A stretch of 64,000 bases of DNA from contig JAUIKS010000028.1 in the NCBI GenBank assembly GCA_030430565.1, positions 62,001 through 126,000 on the forward strand, in the 5' to 3' direction. Every line of letters starts with the position of its first letter. Within the stretch, counting starts at the first letter, position 1. The notes under the pieces were generated by a model. It ran no database searches, was not told the DNA's origin, and saw only the letters and a program-made list of their open reading frames with translations. Source of the DNA: Polyangia bacterium. GTDB taxonomy: Bacteria > Myxococcota_A > Polyangia > Nannocystales > Nannocystaceae. This document shows positions 62,652 to 64,000 of this stretch, piece after piece. A program made the position numbers and the translations under genes.

Positions 62652-64000
62652 GTGAAGTTGACCGCGAGACGCGTCCGCGCCCGCCGGCGCGGCTTGAGCC
62701 TATCCTCGAGTTTATCTGGCGCCTGCCTGCTCGGCCTGAGCGCGCTGCTCCTGCTCGCGCCGCTCGGCGCCGTCGCCCACGCCGGCTACTGCGGCCCCGG
62801 CCGCGAGCACCTGCGCCACGAGGTTAAATCCGGCGAGACGGTCGGCGGGATCGCGAGCGAGCACGGCGTGACCGTCAAGTCGATGGTCTACAACAACCCC
62901 GGGCTCGACCCCAGCAAGATCAGCGTCGGCCAGTCGCTCCACGTCTGCGTGCCTCGAGAGCCAGGTAGTAAGAGCGCCAGCAAGGACGACAAGAAGCCCT
63001 CCAGCAAGGGCGACAAGAAGCCCTCCAGCAAGGGCGGCGACGGCTGCGGCAAGGGCTTCCAGCAGCAGCTCCACGAGGTCCGCGCGGGCGACAGCCTGGG
63101 CGCGATCGCCAGCGAGTACGGCATGAGCGAGGACGCGATCAAGTCGCACAACCCCGCCGTGCGCAAGAACCCGAACCTCCTGCGCGTCGGCCAAGAGGTC
63201 AAGATCTGCGTCAACAAGCGCAAGGCCGGCAAGTCGAAGCTCTGCGACTACCGCTCGCCCGTCTACACCCACGAGGTCATCCCCGGCGAGACCGCCTTCG
63301 TGATCGCCGCGCGCTACGGCGTGTACGTCAAGGATCTCAAGCGGCTCAACGGCAGCCTGCGCAGCGACGCCAACAACCTGCGCGTTGGTCAGAAGCTCCG
63401 CGTCTGCCCGGACATCGCCCCGCGCGAGCGCGTCAAGCTGACGCACTCCGTCGCCAGCGGCGAGACCTTCGGCGACATCGCGGTCAGCTACGGCGTCACC
63501 CCCGGCGAGCTCGAGGGCTACCAGCGCGGCAGGCTTAAGGACCGTAACAAGCTGCGCGTCGGCCAGGAGCTGATCGTCTACAAAGACGGCGGGATCGTGC
63601 CCGGCTTCGGCGCCTACGAGGACGACAAGGGCGTGCTCAAGTCAGGCGTCCAGCTGCCGCCCGGGCGCCACTACGTCGTCAAGCACCCAAGCCTGTCCTA
63701 CGGGACTGGTAAGACGATCCGCACGATCCAGTCCGCGATCTCGCGCTACGCGAGCAAGTCCAAGGGCGGGCCCAAGGTCCACGTCGGCGACATCAGCAAG
63801 AAGGGCGGCGGCAAGTTCCCGCCCCACCTCTCGCACCAGCACGGCCGCGACGTCGACATCGGCTACGTGCTCAAGGGCGAGCTCGCCGACGAGATCAAGT
63901 TCAAGACGGCGAACAAAGACAACCTCGACGCGCGCCGCACCTGGCTGCTGCTCAAGGCGTTCATCGACACCGGCGAGGTCGGGCACATCTTCATGAGCTA
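62652..64000 (+). CDS. LysM (x4) - penicillin-insensitive murein endopeptidase (MepA-like), partial
   Basis: The frame runs off the right edge after 449 codons. A signal peptide (LLGLSALLLLAPLGAVAHA) is followed by four LysM peptidoglycan-binding modules at about 55-100, 141-188, 207-254 and 265-311. Each has the pattern HxVxxGExxxxIAxxYGV and ends in RVGQxLxV. A Lys/Ser-rich linker with a repeated KKPSSKGD separates the first two. From about 330 the domain LPPGRHYVVKHPSLSYGTGK and HLSHQHGRDVDIGYV matches MepA (peptidase M74): the zinc ligands H395 and D402 have the expected HxxGxxxD spacing. The third ligand lies beyond the window. It should cut D-Ala-meso-DAP cross-links. GAGG lies 10 nt before the GTG start. 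Confidence 0.92.
   Translation, partial: MKLTARRVRARRRGLSLSSSLSGACLLGLSALLLLAPLGAVAHAGYCGPGREHLRHEVKSGETVGGIASEHGVTVKSMVYNNPGLDPSKISVGQSLHVCVPREPGSKSASKDDKKPSSKGDKKPSSKGGDGCGKGFQQQLHEVRAGDSLGAIASEYGMSEDAIKSHNPAVRKNPNLLRVGQEVKICVNKRKAGKSKLCDYRSPVYTHEVIPGETAFVIAARYGVYVKDLKRLNGSLRSDANNLRVGQKLRVCPDIAPRERVKLTHSVASGETFGDIAVSYGVTPGELEGYQRGRLKDRNKLRVGQELIVYKDGGIVPGFGAYEDDKGVLKSGVQLPPGRHYVVKHPSLSYGTGKTIRTIQSAISRYASKSKGGPKVHVGDISKKGGGKFPPHLSHQHGRDVDIGYVLKGELADEIKFKTANKDNLDARRTWLLLKAFIDTGEVGHIFMS

Overview
The window is about 70% GC, with dense, often overlapping genes. It carries several hallmarks of Myxococcota, probably Nannocystaceae (Nannocystis/Plesiocystis/Enhygromyxa-like). These are lipoproteins with Ser/Thr/Glu-rich linkers followed by Gly-Asp runs and Cys-rich modules, an AgmX/PglI-type C-terminal tail, several ECF sigma factors, CHASE2 and HAMP cyclases, and an FHA-ABC fusion. 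The genus call is inference from gene style only. No rRNA, tRNA, CRISPR array, insertion sequence or prophage was seen.

Layout. 0-3.7 kb: the end of a DUF962 gene, a HEAT-repeat protein, an ECF sigma factor with an overlapping membrane partner, and a TGS1-like methyltransferase. 3.7-9.1 kb: tatD, then a group of 50S-ribosome genes: a solitary rplC (L3) with its own terminator, rlmE, and typA/bipA. A paired 59-bp repeat and a small Pro-rich ORF behind a strong palindromic promoter lie among them. 9.1-20 kb: a lipoprotein, a YgiQ-type radical SAM protein, a lipoprotein, a DUF2236 oxygenase, a KANL3-like hydrolase, a VTT membrane protein, an EamA permease, RNase D with a redox-dead glutaredoxin-like protein, and a TPR protein. 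20-26.5 kb: a VIT/VWA/AgmX-tail lipoprotein, a small CxxC protein, leucine dehydrogenase, an M28 peptidase and a hemolysin III protein preceded by an 11-bp tandem repeat. 26.7-31.4 kb: one 1588-residue polypeptide that fuses DNA topoisomerase III to a RecQ helicase. This is the most striking gene in the window.

31.7-42.8 kb: a medium-chain reductase, an RND efflux pair (adaptor and pump), a truncated CheA-type ATPase remnant, a LytS/LytTR-type two-component system and an esterase-like protein. 42.8-56 kb is almost all on the minus strand and rich in signalling genes: a CHASE2 cyclase with a FecR-like lipoprotein, a MopE/beta-helix lipoprotein, an ECF sigma factor with an overlapping membrane partner, a HAMP cyclase, a divergent GGGP-synthase-like protein and an FHA-FHA-ABCG transporter. 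56-64 kb: a DGT-repeat lipoprotein, a Nudix hydrolase, a DUF4215 lipoprotein, an ABHD18-like hydrolase, the yebC-ruvC-ruvA repair operon, and the start of a LysM4-MepA murein endopeptidase that runs off the right edge.

A recurring feature is a TANNNT-type -10 hexamer lying 7-9 nt upstream of a start codon with no Shine-Dalgarno. This suggests that many genes here are transcribed leaderless.
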